From NCBI RefSeq assembly GCF_017581925.1, contig NZ_JAGEVG010000003.1, positions 124,001 through 188,000 of the forward strand: a DNA stretch of 64,000 bases, given 5' to 3'. Position 1 is the stretch's first letter. The number at the start of each line of letters is the position of its first letter. Below are positions 62,517 through 64,000 of the stretch, piece after piece. Position numbers and translations under genes: made by a program. This DNA is from Gelidibacter pelagius (GTDB lineage: Bacteria; Bacteroidota; Bacteroidia; Flavobacteriales; Flavobacteriaceae). The notes under the pieces are model-generated. The model was given only the letters and a program-made list of their open reading frames with translations, was not told where the DNA came from and made no database searches.

Positions 62517-62947
62517 TTACTGTATCCAGTTAGATACAGATATAATCAAAAATTTGGATTTAAAACAGAAGTTTTCGGATTTCCAGAAGGTTGCTTTTAA
62601 ATGCACCACAACTTACATTTATAAGCACTATACGTATTCATATCTCCCCTCATCGTGCCAATAGGAGCAACTTTAGTTATCTAAATTTTCAATCTCCAAT
62701 CTACCACCTTTCCCTAAACTTTCCTATAAGTAGAACTACATATTTTAAAACTATAATATGAGTTATAGTGGCCGGTAGTATTTTTGGGCACGAGCGGGAC
62801 GCTCGCGATAGCAGGGGATTAAGCGAGTAAGTTAGCAAACATCACAAGTAGAAAATCCGATCTTTCACGCTTTTAGCGTGGAAGATTTTCGTCAATAGAA
62901 AAGAACCGGTTAATTAATTACACACGGCTATTCGGCTTTACGATCGT
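62517..62947. repeat. Spacer C: 430-base gap with cassette-like ends
   Basis: No gene. GCACCACAAC (62603-62612) is the exact inverted copy of GTTGTGGTGC at 61911-61920 on the other side of the antitoxin/toxin pair. Further on are a GC-rich palindrome GAGCGGGACGCTC near 62792 and a hairpin with outer arms GAAAATC / GATTTTC (62851-62857 and 62884-62890) and inner CACGC / GCGTG. AGAACCGGTTAATTAATTACACACGGC then matches spacer B. Confidence 0.65.
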
Positions 62948-64000
62948 CTAAAGAAGCTTTGTTTTTTTTAACTGAAAGTCTAATTCTTCCTCATTTCTTA
63001 ATACTTTTATTTGCATTTCACTAGTCCCTTTTGGTATTATGCCATTACTGACTAATTCGCATTTTTTATCATTAGTGAGATTGCTGTAATCGATGCTGTC
63101 TATTTTTAATATTTGGTCTCCAAATTGTAAAACTTGTGATGTTTCAGTATCATTATAAATAAAACCAACATACATTTTGTTTCCTTCAAAAGTGGGATTA
63201 AAACCGAAATGGTTTAATTCGGTATTAAGAGAAGCACTTTCTTGAATCATCTTTAGTCTTTTTGATTTCCAATTCAAAATCAACCTATAATTTTTAAAAA
63301 ATGAAATTCCCAAGTTTGTTTTACCATCTTTAACGCTCATTACTTTATCTGTTATGCTATGGTTGCCAATTTTTATTTGGTCAATTTTTGCAGAATACTC
63401 ATTTTTTGGCTCGCTTTTGCCATACAAGCCTATCCCTGTATAACCTGAGCCTTTTATATAATTGGTTATTTTTTGAGATTTCTTTTTCTTAGAAAAAGTA
63501 ATGTAGGATAGACTTGCGTTTGAATTATTGCCTAAATCAACCAGATTATTTAATGCTTTACCTCCATTTACTTCAGTGGTTATAGATGGTTTAGATGCTG
63601 CACCAATAAATATTTTTGATTCTATAGCATCTGCCGGAACATTCAAATTCTGTTCATCATCTGTTATCGTAATTAATTGATTTTTAAAATCGAAGTCCCA
63701 AACCGCAAATCGCATTAAATTTGAACCAATAAAACCATCGGCATTTAAACACGCAAGATCTCCACTATTGAAGTCTGCTATGGCAGCAATCGTTTCTTTG
63801 AAATTAATGCCTCCTATTTGAATATCGTCTATTTTGGTATAGTTGAGTTGTTGGCTTTTGTTATTAATATCAGTAATATCCTCACTGCCCAATGGTATAA
63901 CTTTAAGTTTATCTGCCAATTCTTTTGATAGTACATTAGAGGATCCAGTGTCTAAAATAAAGTCGTAAATTTCGTTTTGGATGGTTACTTTGAGGATAAT
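62948..64000 (-). CDS. Two-lobed aspartyl protease with PDZ domain, 5' end off window
   Basis: The frame is open to the window edge and reads in order: IYDFILDTGSSNVLSKELADKL with the active-site DTG (about 63940), then a first lobe closing in LACLNADGFIGSNLMRFAVWDFDF; a second lobe with NNLVDLGNNSNASLSY, where DTG is replaced by DLG; a hydrophobic strand pair; and a PDZ domain at the C-terminus (YVGFIYNDTETSQVLQFGDQILKIDSIDYSNL). Retropepsin-like proteases in Bacteroidota are usually exported; the N-terminus is outside the window, so no signal peptide can be seen. A start at 63919 is internal and not used. Confidence 0.8.
   Translation of the reverse strand: MILKVTIQNEIYDFILDTGSSNVLSKELADKLKVIPLGSEDITDINNKSQQLNYTKIDDIQIGGINFKETIAAIADFNSGDLACLNADGFIGSNLMRFAVWDFDFKNQLITITDDEQNLNVPADAIESKIFIGAASKPSITTEVNGGKALNNLVDLGNNSNASLSYITFSKKKKSQKITNYIKGSGYTGIGLYGKSEPKNEYSAKIDQIKIGNHSITDKVMSVKDGKTNLGISFFKNYRLILNWKSKRLKMIQESASLNTELNHFGFNPTFEGNKMYVGFIYNDTETSQVLQFGDQILKIDSIDYSNLTNDKKCELVSNGIIPKGTSEMQIKVLRNEEELDFQLKKTKLL

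Noticed and set aside
62403-62600. 65-codon plus-strand frame opposite the broken toxin
   Set aside because: It is the antisense reading of the toxin pseudogene, whose family motifs are clear on the minus strand.
59142-62947. A complete integron
   Set aside because: No integrase gene, no attI and no canonical GTTRRRY attC core were found; only the cassette-like layout and hairpin spacers are claimed.
1-64000. tRNA, rRNA, riboswitch or replication origin
   Set aside because: Gaps were scanned by eye for T-arm motifs (GTTCRAATC), rRNA signatures and DnaA-box clusters; none was found. This is not a substitute for covariance models.

Overview
The window looks like a 64 kb chromosomal segment of a low-GC member of the Flavobacteriaceae (Bacteroidota). 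The evidence is taxon-typical genes: type B type IX secretion (T9SS) cargo ending in a gliding-motility C-terminal domain, DUF5606, DUF349, tandem DUF368, an OstA-like protein and a Fur protein without CxxC pairs. About fifteen intergenic gaps also carry the Bacteroidota -7 promoter box TAnnTTTG. I see no rRNA, tRNA, CRISPR, transposase, integrase or prophage. Most of the window is ordinary core genome; the last 5 kb is accessory.

Layout. 0-6.4 kb: 3' end of sucC, a half-size DUF1456 protein, a secreted esterase, a TerB-like protein, uvrB and a SYLF protein. 6.5-19.1 kb: three tandem T9SS type B proteins. Two are about 1600 residues with eleven Cys/Asp-rich repeats each; the third has 814 residues and four repeats. 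19.3-29.8 kb: an ABC-2 exporter pair, a divergent gene with protein-kinase-like motifs, heme A synthase, a CCA-adding-type enzyme, a TsaC/Sua5-type enzyme, two envelope glycosylation-type enzymes and dapD. 29.8-31.0 kb: a gene-free stretch of tandem repeats plus a duplicated 350-bp element. 31-37.5 kb: ruvX, def, DUF5606, mazG, a GT10 fucosyltransferase and a DUF349 protein. 37.5-49.1 kb: compact minus-strand operons: TPR / DUF368 / DUF368 / aroE / DUF349; ostA-like / class III aminotransferase; and rel / fur / purA. 49.4-51.5 kb: a radical-SAM protein coupled to a DUF4130 protein. 51.5-59.1 kb: proteins of unknown function, an RlmI-type methyltransferase, a 58-residue membrane microprotein and a GH20 lipoprotein. 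59.2-64 kb: small membrane proteins, a DUF218 protein, ParDE, an orphan antitoxin beside a toxin killed by two stop codons, and a two-lobed aspartyl protease with a PDZ domain running off the end.

Points that deserve attention: (1) both members of the radical-SAM/DUF4130 pair carry a sliding-clamp-like QxxLF peptide (QLNLF at the extreme C-terminus of one, QESLF in the other), suggesting a clamp-recruited DNA repair system of unknown chemistry; (2) the Gp49-like toxin reading frame at 62214-62516 is full length but has in-frame TAA and TAG codons while its antitoxin is intact; (3) the 59-63 kb genes are separated by related hairpin spacers with GTTGTGGTG ends, like a gene-cassette array; (4) the 353-residue protein at 21171 has D-x4-N and DFD motifs in kinase order; (5) the three giant surface proteins share repeats that begin with a Cys and a DxDxDG-like loop.
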